Both the position numbers and the translations under genes were made by a program. From the NCBI GenBank assembly GCA_910577525.1, contig CAJTLI010000011.1, forward strand, positions 1 through 64,000: a DNA stretch of 64,000 bases. Direction: 5' to 3'. The notes beneath the pieces were generated by a model. That model did no database searches and was not told the DNA's origin. It worked only from the letters and a program-made list of their open reading frames with translations. Shown here one piece after another: positions 8,132 to 16,376 of this stretch. Within the stretch, counting starts at the first letter, position 1. Each line of letters starts with the position of its first letter. The stretch comes from an uncultured Oscillospiraceae bacterium (GTDB lineage Bacteria > Bacillota > Clostridia > Oscillospirales > Oscillospiraceae).

Positions 8132-9922
8132 ATGCCGGGACCGGGGGACCGGGGCGGCAAAAAGGAGCGCCCCCGGGACGCGAGGGGGACTCTGCGCCGC
8201 ATTGCCGGCTATCTGACGGCCTACCGCTGGCCGGTGCTGGCCTTTCTGCTGTGCTCCTTTCTGAGCAACGCCGGAAATCTGCTGGGCCCCCGGTTCGCCG
8301 GGAAGGCCATCGGCCTGGCGGAGGAGGGCTTCCGGCAGGGCCCCGGCCATGTGGACATGGACGGGGTGGCCCGCTATGCCCTGCTGATGCTGGCCTGCTA
8401 CGGCGGGGGGCAGATCATGAACTTTCTGGTCCACACCGGCATGATGCGGGTGGGCCGCCGGGTGGCCCGCAGGCTGCGCCAGGACGTGTTTGACAAGCTG
8501 ATGGCGCTGCCAGTGGGCTATTTCGACCGGCACCAGGCGGGGGATATCATCAGCCGGGTGAGCTATGACGTGGACGTGGTGTGCACCAGCCTGTCCACCG
8601 ACGTGATTCAGATCCTCACCAGCGCCGTCACCGTGGCGGGCAGCTTTGTGATGATGTGCCTCATCTCCCCGCCCCTGGTGCTGTGCATGGCGGCCACCAT
8701 TCCGGCCTCCATCCTGTTCACCCGGTATATGGGCAAAAAAACAAGGCCGCTCTACGCCCGGCGCAGCGCGGCCTACGGGGAGATGAACGGCTTTGCCGAG
8801 GAGATGTTCGCCGGCCAGCGCACCATCCTGGCCTACGCCCAGGAGGAGCGGGTGTGCGGCCAATTCAGCGCTGTGAACCGGGCCGCCGCCCAGGCCTACC
8901 GAGACGCGGACGGCATGGGCATGACCATGGGCCCCACCGTGGGCATGATCTCCAACTTCGGCCTGGCCGCCATCGGGCTGGGGGGCTCCATTCTCTACAT
9001 GCTGGGGGCGGTGGGTCTGGAGCAGATCTCCTCCTTTGTGCTCTACTCCCGGAAGTTCTCCGGCCCCATCAACGAGATCTCCAACATCATCAACGAGATT
9101 TTTTCCGCCCTGGCGGCGTCGGAGCGGGTGTTCCGCCTGCTGGACGAGCCCGAGGAGGCCAAGGACGCGCCCGGCGCGGCGGAACTGAAGCCCGGGGCCA
9201 GCCATGTGAGGGCGGAGGGGGTGAGCTTTGGCTACGTGCCGGGCCGCACGGTGCTCCACGGCCTGAACTTCGAGGCCAAGCCCGGCCAGACCATCGCCAT
9301 TGTGGGCCCCACCGGGGCGGGCAAGACCACCGTCATCAATCTGCTGATGCGTTTCTACGACCCGGACCGGGGCTGCATCTACGTGGACGGCAGGGAGAAC
9401 CGGGCCTATACCATGGACTCCCTGCGCCGGGGGTACGCCATGGTCCTCCAGGACACCTGGGTGTTTCAGGGCACCATCTTCGACAACATCGCCTACGGCA
9501 AGGAGAACGCCTCCATGGAGGAGGTGGTCCGGGCCGCCAAGGCCGCCCGCATCCACGGCGCCATCATGCGCCTGCCCCAGGGCTACAACACGGTAATCAC
9601 CGAGGACGGCGGCTCCATCTCCAAGGGGCAGAAGCAGCTGCTCACTATCGCCCGGGCCATGCTGTACGACACGGACATGCTGATTCTGGACGAGGCCACC
9701 TCCAACGTGGACACCAACACCGAGCGGCAGGTGCAGAAGGCCATCCGCTCCCTCATGGCGGGCAAGACCTGCTTTGTCATCGCCCACCGGCTGTCCACCA
9801 TTCAGAACGCCGACCACATCCTGGTGGTAGACCAGGGCGGCGTGGTGGAGCAGGGCGCCCACCGGGAGCTCATGGAGCGCCGGGGGGGCTATTACGAGAT
9901 GTACGCCAGCCAGTTCGGCTGA
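8132..9922 (+). CDS. ABC exporter half-transporter, catalytic-site subunit
   Basis: A 596-residue partner of the preceding protein, with a charged N-terminal extension of about 25 residues, a six-helix membrane domain and an NBD from about 355. Walker A GPTGAGKTT is at 392-400, Walker B LILDEATS near 517-524 and the switch histidine in IAHRLST near 550-556 are all canonical. The signature is altered: ISKGQ near 496-500 instead of LSGGQ. In a heterodimer this altered signature pairs with the defective Walker B of subunit 1, and the intact LSGGQ of subunit 1 completes the working site here. The two proteins thus encode one consensus and one degenerate ATP site. RBS GGGAGGGGAG precedes the ATG at 8132. 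Confidence 0.94.
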   Translation: MPGPGDRGGKKERPRDARGTLRRIAGYLTAYRWPVLAFLLCSFLSNAGNLLGPRFAGKAIGLAEEGFRQGPGHVDMDGVARYALLMLACYGGGQIMNFLVHTGMMRVGRRVARRLRQDVFDKLMALPVGYFDRHQAGDIISRVSYDVDVVCTSLSTDVIQILTSAVTVAGSFVMMCLISPPLVLCMAATIPASILFTRYMGKKTRPLYARRSAAYGEMNGFAEEMFAGQRTILAYAQEERVCGQFSAVNRAAAQAYRDADGMGMTMGPTVGMISNFGLAAIGLGGSILYMLGAVGLEQISSFVLYSRKFSGPINEISNIINEIFSALAASERVFRLLDEPEEAKDAPGAAELKPGASHVRAEGVSFGYVPGRTVLHGLNFEAKPGQTIAIVGPTGAGKTTVINLLMRFYDPDRGCIYVDGRENRAYTMDSLRRGYAMVLQDTWVFQGTIFDNIAYGKENASMEEVVRAAKAARIHGAIMRLPQGYNTVITEDGGSISKGQKQLLTIARAMLYDTDMLILDEATSNVDTNTERQVQKAIRSLMAGKTCFVIAHRLSTIQNADHILVVDQGGVVEQGAHRELMERRGGYYEMYASQFG

Positions 9923-9933
9923 GCTGAACCGTC

Positions 9934-9982
9934 AAACCCGCCCGGGGAGAGGCAGCGGCCTCCCCCCGGCGGGTTGTTTTAT
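9934..9982 (+). terminator. Intrinsic terminator after the ABC operon
   Basis: AACCCGCCCGGGGAG pairs with CTCCCCCCGGCGGGTT (small bulges), followed by GTTTTATT. It separates the plus-strand exporter operon from convergent gatB. Confidence 0.85.
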
Positions 9983-10028
9983 TCCAAGAAAGCACTGATG
10001 AAACGCGTGCGGCATCCTGCCGGTTGAA

Positions 10029-11462
10029 TCAGTCCTTCCCTAAAAGCTCCTTCAGCGTGCTGTTCACCGTCTGGGGGTTGGCCCTGCCCTTGAGCTCCCG
10101 CATGACCTGCCCCACCAGGAAGCCGAAGGCCTTCTCCCTGCCGCCCCGGTAGTCGGCCACAGACTGGGGATTGGCCTCCAGCACCCCGGCGCACGCCTCC
10201 CGCACCAGGCCGCCGTCGCTGACCTGCTCCAGGCCGTGCTCTTTGACGTATGCGTCCACGTCCCCGTCCGTGTCGAAGATGGCCTCGAACACCTTGACGG
10301 CGGTGTTGCGGTTCAGCCTGCCCTCCCCCACTCGCGCGATGAGCCGGGCCAGGGTGGGGGCGGTGAGCTTCATGTCACGGGGCTCCATGGCCCGCTGGGC
10401 CAGGGCCCCCAGCACCTCCCCCATGATCCAGTTTGCCCCCTGCTTGGGGGGCGCGCCCAGCTCCACTAGCTCCTCAAAAAACCGGGCCAGGGCGCCGTCC
10501 GAGGTAATCATTTGGCAGTCGTACTCGGGCAGGCCGTACTCCCGCTGATACCGGGCCCGTTTTTCCCCTGCCAGCTCGGGCTGGGCGGCGCGCAGGCCCT
10601 CCAGATACTCCTCGGACAGCTCGATGGGGGGTATGTCCGGTTCGGGGAAATAGCGGTAATCCTGGGCGTTCTCTTTGGAGCGCATGGCGTAGGTGGCGTC
10701 CTTGTTCTCGTCCCAGCGGCGGGTCTCCTGGACCACCTGTTTCCCCTCCTCGATCAGCTCGATCTGCCGGCGTGCCTCATAGCCGATGGCCCGGGCGATG
10801 GCCTTAAAGGAGTTCAGGTTCTTCATCTCCGTCCGGGTGCCCAGCTCCGAGCTGCCCAGGGGCCGGACGGACAGGTTCACGTCGCACCGGAGGGACCCCT
10901 CCTGCATTTTGCAGTCGGACACCCCCAGGTATTGCAGGGTCTCCTTCAGCTTCTCCAGATAGGCGACGGTCTCCTCCGCCGTGCGGAAATCCGGCTCGGT
11001 GACGATCTCAATGAGGGGCACGCCGCAGCGGTTGTAGTCCGCCCTGGTCTGGTCGAGCCAGGGGTCGTGGACCAGCTTGCCCGCGTCCTCCTCCATGTGG
11101 AGCTCGTGGATGCGGACGGTCTTGTCCCCGGCGGGGGTGTGAATGGAGACGGCCCCGTCCCGGGCGATGGGAAGATACAGCTGGGAGATCTGGTACGCCT
11201 TGGGCAGGTCGGGGTAGAAGTAATTCTTCCGGTCGAACTTGCTGTACCGGGTGATATGGCAGTTCAGGGCCAGTCCGGCCTTGACGGCGAACTCCAGCAC
11301 CTTTTTGTTCAGCACGGGCAGAGTCCCCGGCATTCCCATGCACACTGGGCAGCAGTGGGTGTTGGGCTCCCCGCCGAAGGCGGTGGTGCAGGAGCAGAAG
11401 ATCTTTGTCCTGGTGGCCAGCTCCACGTGGGTTTCCAGGCCGATCACAGTTTCCCAGGTCAT
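10029..11462 (-). CDS. gatB: Asp-tRNA(Asn)/Glu-tRNA(Gln) amidotransferase subunit B
   Basis: A 477-residue tRNA-binding and kinase/transamidase subunit of GatCAB. The N-terminal cradle has VIGLETHVEL near residue 5 and four zinc-type cysteines (CSC and CCPVC region, about 21-40). Next come the helical insert and the C-terminal GatB/YqeY tail ending in VNSTLKELLG. The real start is ATG at 11462, overlapping the gatA stop (ATGA); longer in-frame readings into gatA are not supported. It is the last gene of the T-box-controlled aspS2-gatC-gatA-gatB operon. It amidates mis-acylated Asp-tRNA(Asn) and/or Glu-tRNA(Gln) with ammonia delivered by GatA. Confidence 0.97.
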   Translation of the reverse strand: MTWETVIGLETHVELATRTKIFCSCTTAFGGEPNTHCCPVCMGMPGTLPVLNKKVLEFAVKAGLALNCHITRYSKFDRKNYFYPDLPKAYQISQLYLPIARDGAVSIHTPAGDKTVRIHELHMEEDAGKLVHDPWLDQTRADYNRCGVPLIEIVTEPDFRTAEETVAYLEKLKETLQYLGVSDCKMQEGSLRCDVNLSVRPLGSSELGTRTEMKNLNSFKAIARAIGYEARRQIELIEEGKQVVQETRRWDENKDATYAMRSKENAQDYRYFPEPDIPPIELSEEYLEGLRAAQPELAGEKRARYQREYGLPEYDCQMITSDGALARFFEELVELGAPPKQGANWIMGEVLGALAQRAMEPRDMKLTAPTLARLIARVGEGRLNRNTAVKVFEAIFDTDGDVDAYVKEHGLEQVSDGGLVREACAGVLEANPQSVADYRGGREKAFGFLVGQVMRELKGRANPQTVNSTLKELLGKD

Positions 11463-12925
11463 GCCCGTTCGCCTCCTTTCGGCATACGCTTGTGGAAATC
11501 GGTGTCCAGCTGGAAGGCGTGGGCGGCGTTGAGCAGCTTTCCCTCCCCGAAGTGGGGGCCGATGAGCTGGGCCCCGATGGGCAGGCCGCCGGAATCGAAC
11601 CCGCAGGGCATGGACAGCCCCGGCAGGCCCGCCAGGTTGACAGACACGGTGTACACGTCGCTGAGATACATTTGCAGCGGGTCGGACAGGCTCTCCCCCA
11701 GCTTTGGCGCGGTGGCGGGGGCCACGGGGGTCAGGAGCAGATCGCACCGCTCAAAGGCCCTGTCGAAGGCGTCCTTGATGACGGCCTTGACCTGCAAAGC
11801 CTTTTTATAGTAGGCGTCGTAATACCCGGAGGACAGCACGAAGGTCCCCAGCAAAATCCGCCGCTTCACCTCGGCTCCGAAGCCCTGGGTGCGGGTCTTG
11901 CGGTAGAGGTCCGCCAGGCCGTCGTACTGCTCCGCCCGCCAGCCGTATTTCACCCCGTCGAACCTTGACAGGTTGGAGGACGCCTCGGCGGCGGCGATGA
12001 TATAGTAGGCGGGGACCACGTACTCCATCACCGGGAAGGACAGCTCGATCACCTCAGCCCCCCGGCCTTTCAGCACGTCGGACACCTTTAAAACGGCGTC
12101 TCTGACCTGGCCGTCCAGCCCGTCGCCGCAGCAGTCCACCGGCAGGCCGACCTTCATGCCCCGGATATCCCCGGTCAGCTCCTCCAGCAGATGGCCGTAC
12201 TGCCCGTCCAGGCTGGTGCCGTCCCTGGGGTCCCTCCCCTGGAGCGCGTCCAGCACGGCGGCGCAGTCCGCCGCGTCCCGGCACAGGGGGCCGATCTGGT
12301 CCAGCGAGGAGGCGTAGGCGATGAGCCCGTACCGGGACACGGTGCCATAGGTGGGCTTCATGCCGGTGACGCCGCAGTAGGAGGCGGGCTGCCGGATGGA
12401 GCCGCCGGTGTCCGAGCCGATGGCGTACCAGCCCAGCCCCGCCGCCACCGCCGCCGCCGCGCCGCCGGAGGAACCGCCGGGAACCCGCGACCGGTCCCAG
12501 GGGTTGCGCACCGGGCCGTAGAAGGAGGTCTCGGAGGTGGAGCCCATGGCGAACTCGTCCATATTCAGCTTGCCCAGGGAGAGGCCCCCCGCCGCCGTCA
12601 GCCTGTCCACCACGGCGGCGTCATAGGGGGGCGCGAAATCCCCCAGAATTTTGGACGCGCAGGAGGTTTTTACGCCCCGGGTGCAGATGTTGTCCTTGAG
12701 GGCCATGGGCACGCCGTACAGGGGGCTTTGGGCGTCCTTCAACCCGTCCTGCAATTGCTCCGCCCGGTCCAGCGCCTGTTCTCCAGTGACGGTGATAAAG
12801 GCGTTCAGCGCCCCGTTTTGGGCGGCAATTTGGTCCAGCGCCGCCTGGGCGGCCTCCTTAACGGACACCTGGCCCTTTTTGATGGCCCCGCCCAGCTCCA
12901 GGGCGGTCAGTTTTGTCAGCTCCAT
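11459..12925 (-). CDS. gatA: Asp-tRNA(Asn)/Glu-tRNA(Gln) amidotransferase subunit A
   Basis: A 488-residue amidase-signature glutaminase that frees ammonia from glutamine and channels it to GatB. The amidase core is intact: a catalytic lysine in VPMALKDN near 73-80, the glycine/serine-rich PGGSSGGAAAAVAAG stretch near 150-165, and the second serine in GSDTGGSIRQPA near 173-184 supplying the nucleophile. Length is standard. RBS GGAGGAGAAG precedes the ATG at 12925. It lies 12 bases after gatC and its stop overlaps the gatB start. Confidence 0.97.
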   Translation of the reverse strand: MELTKLTALELGGAIKKGQVSVKEAAQAALDQIAAQNGALNAFITVTGEQALDRAEQLQDGLKDAQSPLYGVPMALKDNICTRGVKTSCASKILGDFAPPYDAAVVDRLTAAGGLSLGKLNMDEFAMGSTSETSFYGPVRNPWDRSRVPGGSSGGAAAAVAAGLGWYAIGSDTGGSIRQPASYCGVTGMKPTYGTVSRYGLIAYASSLDQIGPLCRDAADCAAVLDALQGRDPRDGTSLDGQYGHLLEELTGDIRGMKVGLPVDCCGDGLDGQVRDAVLKVSDVLKGRGAEVIELSFPVMEYVVPAYYIIAAAEASSNLSRFDGVKYGWRAEQYDGLADLYRKTRTQGFGAEVKRRILLGTFVLSSGYYDAYYKKALQVKAVIKDAFDRAFERCDLLLTPVAPATAPKLGESLSDPLQMYLSDVYTVSVNLAGLPGLSMPCGFDSGGLPIGAQLIGPHFGEGKLLNAAHAFQLDTDFHKRMPKGGERA

Positions 12926-12937
12926 TTCTTCTCCTCC

Positions 12938-13225
12938 TCACTCCACGGCCTTGGGGACCAGAAACGCCTCCTTGCCGCCGGAGGGCGAGCCCGCCAGCAG
13001 CTGGGCCCGGTCCTGGGAGGGGGCCGGCTCATCCTCCCGCAGGACGTTTTTCACCGGGAACACATGGCTCATGGGCTCTATGCCCTGGGTGTCCAGCTGG
13101 TTCAGCACGTTCATATAGGCGATGATCTGCTCTAATTGGGCGGTCATGGCCTGCTTTTCCCCGGCCCGCAGCTCCATGCGGGACAGTTCGGAAATATAGT
13201 CCACCATCTCTGTATTGACAATCAT
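12938..13225 (-). CDS. gatC: Asp-tRNA(Asn)/Glu-tRNA(Gln) amidotransferase subunit C
   Basis: A 95-residue belt protein that wraps GatA and GatB together. It has the family pattern: ISELSRMEL near 11-19, a helical middle ending in YMNVLNQLDT, then the extended PMSHVFPVKNVLREDEP segment. RBS AGGAGGAAC sits 5-6 bases before the ATG at 13225. It follows aspS2 by 15 bases. Confidence 0.95.
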   Translation of the reverse strand: MIVNTEMVDYISELSRMELRAGEKQAMTAQLEQIIAYMNVLNQLDTQGIEPMSHVFPVKNVLREDEPAPSQDRAQLLAGSPSGGKEAFLVPKAVE

Positions 13226-13240
13226 TTAAAGTTCCTCCTT

Positions 13241-14557
13241 TTATGGCTCCAACCGGCTCCTGTCCCTGGGGAACAGAGACGCGCACCGGATGTTGTCCAG
13301 CCCGCACAGCTTCATGGTCAGCCTCTCCAGGCCGATGCCCAGCCCGCCGTGGGGCGGCATGCCGTGCTTGTGGATCATGAGGTAGCTCTCAAACTCCGCC
13401 GGGTCCATCCCCCGCGCCCCCATCTTGGCCACCTGCCGGGCGTAGTCGTGGATCCGCTGGCCCCCGGTAGTGACCTCCATCCCCCGGAACAGCAGGTCAA
13501 AGGACAGGGTGTATTTCGGGTCCTCGGGGTCGTCCATGGCGTAGAAGGGCCGCTTTTTGGAGGGGTAGTGGGTGACGAACACGAAATCGCTGCCGAATTC
13601 CTCCCTGGCGTACCGGCCGATGTGGAGTTCCTCCTCCGGCTCCAGGTCGTAGGGGTCCCGGATCTGATAGCCGTACCGTTCCGCCGCCAGCCGCTTGGCG
13701 TCGGCGAACCGCAGGCAGGGAATCTGGTCCGCGCCGGGCAGCTCCACCCCCAGAAGCTCCAGCTCCGGGCCGTACTCCCGGGCCAGCAGCTCCATGGCGC
13801 GGCGGAGATACCCGGTCTCCATCTCCATCACGTCATAGAAGGAGCTGATATAGCCCATCTCGAAGTCCAGGCCGGTGTACTCGTTGAGGTGCCGGGGGGT
13901 GGCGTGCTTCTCCGCCCGGAACACGGGCCCCACCTCAAAGACCCGCTCGAACACCCCCACCATGGTCTGTTTGTAAAACTGGGGGGACTGGGCCAGGAAC
14001 GCCTTTTTGCCAAAGTAGTCCAGCTTAAAGATGTTGGACCCGCCCTCCGCCCCGGCGTGGACGATCTTGGGGGTATGGACCTCGGTGAAGCCCTCCCCGG
14101 TGAGGTAGTCCCGGAAGGCCCGGACCATCCCCTCCTGAATTTTGAATACCGCCCGCTCCCGCCGGTGGCGGAGGACGGCGGGCCGCAGAGCCAGCCCGGT
14201 ATCCAGGTTCAGCTCCAGCCGCTTTTTGCCCAGGGCCACGGGCATGGGGGCGGCGGGGCGGGACAGGACGGCGACGGACTCCGCCGCGATCTCAAACCCG
14301 CCGGGGGCCCGGGGCTCCTCCCGCAGGTTGCCGGACAGCTCCACGCAGCACTCCTCCCGCAGGCCCTGAGGCAGCACCTCCGGCGGGCACACGCACTGGA
14401 CCTCCCCCCGGGCCAGCCGCAGGGTGAGAAAGGTGAGCCCCCCCATGTCCCGCAGGGCGCACACCGCGCCGTGGACGGTGACGGGGTTATTCTGCCCGCC
14501 CTCCGCGATTTGTTGATAGGTAGTCGGTTTTTTGCCCTCGCCAGTGACGAACTTCAT
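13241..14557 (-). CDS. aspS: Archaeal-type aspartyl-tRNA synthetase (AspS2, probably non-discriminating)
   Basis: A 438-residue class IIb synthetase, the short archaeal/eukaryotic-like AspRS rather than the bacterial form of about 590 residues with a GAD insert. It has an N-terminal OB anticodon-binding fold (1-100), motif 2 around the GPVFRAEKHATPRHLNEYT region, and motif 3 GLGIGLERLTMKLCG near the C-terminus. In Clostridia this form (AspRS2) charges both tRNA(Asp) and tRNA(Asn) with Asp, and GatCAB then converts Asp-tRNA(Asn) to Asn-tRNA(Asn). Its position as first gene of a gatCAB operon behind a T-box fits that role. Relaxed specificity is inferred from family and context. RBS AAAGGAGCTG precedes the ATG. 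Confidence 0.93.
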   Translation of the reverse strand: MKFVTGEGKKPTTYQQIAEGGQNNPVTVHGAVCALRDMGGLTFLTLRLARGEVQCVCPPEVLPQGLREECCVELSGNLREEPRAPGGFEIAAESVAVLSRPAAPMPVALGKKRLELNLDTGLALRPAVLRHRRERAVFKIQEGMVRAFRDYLTGEGFTEVHTPKIVHAGAEGGSNIFKLDYFGKKAFLAQSPQFYKQTMVGVFERVFEVGPVFRAEKHATPRHLNEYTGLDFEMGYISSFYDVMEMETGYLRRAMELLAREYGPELELLGVELPGADQIPCLRFADAKRLAAERYGYQIRDPYDLEPEEELHIGRYAREEFGSDFVFVTHYPSKKRPFYAMDDPEDPKYTLSFDLLFRGMEVTTGGQRIHDYARQVAKMGARGMDPAEFESYLMIHKHGMPPHGGLGIGLERLTMKLCGLDNIRCASLFPRDRSRLEP

Positions 14558-14577
14558 AACCTTTCAGCTCCTTTCTT

Positions 14578-14689
14578 CGCCGTCGCAAAGTCCGCTGGGC
14601 TGTGTTTCCGCCTGCGGCGAAAACCGCGCCCGCTTCCTTGCTCATCCTCTCCCCACCGAACCCGCTTCGCTGGGCTTCGGCGGGGGCCC
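14578..14689 (-). repeat. Two-hairpin intergenic repeat, copy 1
   Basis: About 112 bases lying between the T-box terminator and the aspS2 ribosome-binding site. It is homologous to 20936-21047. Read on the minus strand it has a hairpin (CCGAAGCCC against GGGTTCGG), a purine-rich linker GGAGAGGATGAGCAAGG, a second hairpin (GTTTTCGCC against GGCGGAAAC), and a conserved tail AGCGGACTTTGCGAC. Stem sequences differ from copy 2 while pairing is kept. Confidence 0.75.
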
Positions 14690-14975
14690 AAAATAAAAAT
14701 CCCGGACTGTACAAAAAGTACAGTCCGGGACGGAATAACAAATCATTCCGCGGTACCACCCGCGTTGCCCCTCCAGCAAGGGACCTCTCTCGAGCCCCGG
14801 TAACGTGGGGAGGACGGGCGGCCCTACGCCCCCGCCCTTGGGGGTTCGAACCGCCGGCTCGGAAGCGTTGCGCCATCTCGTCTTTCCGGGGCGGGCTTTC
14901 AGTCGGTGGCCCGCGTTCTCTGTCGGACGCCGTGAGGGGCGGTCTTCGTCGATGCCTTTTTCGTTTTTGCTTGTT
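14690..14975 (-). promoter_or_regulatory. T-box riboswitch leader controlling aspS2-gatCAB
   Basis: Read on the minus strand, the leader starts near 14975 and contains a Stem I opening GACGAAGA, an AGAGAA element, an apical stem GCGGGC/GCCCGC and CTGAAAG. The T-box core GGGTGGTACCGCGG (TGGTACCGCG at 14758-14749) base-pairs with the tRNA acceptor end. It is followed by a strong terminator, TCCCGGACTGTAC with GTACAGTCCGGGA and a TTTTTATTTT run (14690-14731). Uncharged cognate tRNA should stabilise the antiterminator. The specifier is uncertain: GAC (Asp) at 14882-14880 is at the expected distance from the start, and AAC (Asn) at 14869-14867 is an alternative. Confidence 0.92.
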
Positions 14976-14981
14976 GGAGGA

Positions 14982-15010
14982 ATCATACACTGATTTTTTC
15001 CCGTTGTCAA
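14982..15010 (-). promoter_or_regulatory. Promoter of the T-box leader
   Basis: On the minus strand TTGACA (15010-15005), a 17-base spacer and TATGAT (14987-14982) give a near-consensus promoter that would start the T-box transcript near 14975. Confidence 0.85.
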
Positions 15011-15096
15011 CTGGAAATTCTCCAAACCCACCGTAGCCGGGGGAAAAAAATTATGGTACAATGTCCTAAATCAGGCGAAACAGGAGGGTTGGACCC

Positions 15097-15669
15097 ATGA
15101 CAAACTGGGAAGAATTACACCGCCGCTGTATGGGCTGCCAGAAGTGCGCCCTGGCGGACACCCGCACCAACGTGGTGTTCGGCAAGGGCCCCCGGGACGC
15201 CCGGGTCATGTTCATCGGCGAGGGCCCCGGGGAGAACGAGGACCTCCAGGGGGAGCCCTTTGTGGGCCGGGGAGGCCAGCTGCTGGACGAGATGCTCTCT
15301 CTCGTCGGCCTGAGCCGGGAGAAAAACTTTTACATCACCAACATCGTCAAGTGCCGCCCGCCCAAAAACCGGGACCCGCTGAACACCGAGCAGGACGCCT
15401 GCATCGGCTACCTGTGGGACCAGATGGAGCTGCTCCGGCCCAAAATCGTGGTCTGTCTGGGCCGCATCGCCGCCCTGCGGCTCATCAGCCCCAATTACCG
15501 CATCACCAAGGAGCACGGACAGTGGGTGGAGAAAAACGGCGTGTTCTACACCGCCATCTACCACCCCGCCGCCCTGCTGCGGGACCCCACGAAAAAGCCG
15601 GACACCTTCGCCGACCTGCGCTCCATCCGGGCCAAGATCCGGGAGGTGTGTCCGGAGGTTTATGACTGA
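15097..15669 (+). CDS. Type-4 (Fe-S) uracil-DNA glycosylase
   Basis: A 190-residue family-4 UDG that removes uracil from DNA. Active-site motif GEGPGENEDLQGEPF lies near residues 41-55 and the second motif around YHPAALLR near 155-162. Cysteines near 11-17 (CMGCQKC), in KCRPP and in VVCLG supply the 4Fe-4S ligands. Length is typical. The start follows CAGGAGGG by 7-8 bases. An extended -10 (TGGTACAAT at 15053-15061) lies about 36 bases upstream, divergent from the T-box promoter. The last 10 bases overlap the convergent SSB-like gene. Confidence 0.95.
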   Translation: MTNWEELHRRCMGCQKCALADTRTNVVFGKGPRDARVMFIGEGPGENEDLQGEPFVGRGGQLLDEMLSLVGLSREKNFYITNIVKCRPPKNRDPLNTEQDACIGYLWDQMELLRPKIVVCLGRIAALRLISPNYRITKEHGQWVEKNGVFYTAIYHPAALLRDPTKKPDTFADLRSIRAKIREVCPEVYD

Positions 15670-16277
15670 GGCTCCGCGCTATCCAGCAGATTCATCACCG
15701 ACACCTCAAAGGCCGTCCGCTCCACCTGCTCCCCGTCGATGAGCTTGTGGTACTGCCGACTTTGCAGCCTCCCCTCCAGCCGCAGGGGGTCCCCCACGTC
15801 CAGCGCGCCGCAGTGGGCCGCCAGGGAGCCCCAGGCGATGCAGGGCAGGTAATCCGCCCGGCCATAGGGCCGGTTTACCGCCAGCAGCAGGTCGCAGATC
15901 TCCCGGCCCAGGGGGGTGCGGCGGACCACCGGCCTGCGGCACAGCACCCCGGACAGCACCAGCCGGTTTTCCCCCTCCTCCGGCCCGCCGGGCTGGGCGG
16001 AGCGCGCCAGCACCGTGATGACCAGCTTGCTCCCCTGGCCCGAGCGGTTGTTGTAGGAGCGCACCTCCCCCTGAACCGACACCCAATTTCCCACCGTCCA
16101 GACAGCTTGGTCCGGGTCCGCCGTCACGATATTCAGCACGTCGTCCACCCCGCTGAGCCGGGGCACCCGCAGCGGCGCCACGTAGTACTCCACCCCGTGG
16201 TTCTGGTGGGAGCGGACGGGCACGCCCGCCGCCTGCCCCCGCAGCACGATTCTGTTTTCCCCTTTGTACTGGTCCAT
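15660..16277 (-). CDS. Double OB-fold single-stranded DNA-binding-like protein
   Basis: About 205 residues made of two consecutive SSB/PriB-like OB folds. The first (about 5-105) has NRIVLRGQ and a WVSVQGEVRSYNN strand. The second (about 105-200) has NRLVLSGVLCRRPVVRRTPLG, then YLPCIAWGSLA and RLEGRLQSRQY, the classic SSB strand pattern. There is no acidic C-terminal tip typical of replicative SSB, so this is probably an accessory SSB-like protein rather than Ssb itself. ATG at 16277 is chosen because GGAG lies at a usable distance; a GTG at 16286 is too close to it. The 3' end overlaps the convergent UDG gene. Confidence 0.75.
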   Translation of the reverse strand: MDQYKGENRIVLRGQAAGVPVRSHQNHGVEYYVAPLRVPRLSGVDDVLNIVTADPDQAVWTVGNWVSVQGEVRSYNNRSGQGSKLVITVLARSAQPGGPEEGENRLVLSGVLCRRPVVRRTPLGREICDLLLAVNRPYGRADYLPCIAWGSLAAHCGALDVGDPLRLEGRLQSRQYHKLIDGEQVERTAFEVSVMNLLDSAEPQS

Positions 16278-16376
16278 TGCAATCACGCTCCATCTGTCAA
16301 ATGGTTTCCTGCCCTGACTATATGAGCCGGGCGGGGCGGATATGACTGCCTGCCCAATTTGGAATAACTATGCCCA

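Noticed and set aside
14840..14885. A tRNA gene suggested by GGTTCGAACC
   Set aside because: No acceptor stem, anticodon arm or complete cloverleaf can be formed, and the segment lies inside the T-box leader.
14487..15061. Protein-coding frames across the T-box region on both strands
   Set aside because: They cross the promoter, Stem I, the T-box sequence and its terminator, all of which are clearly regulatory.
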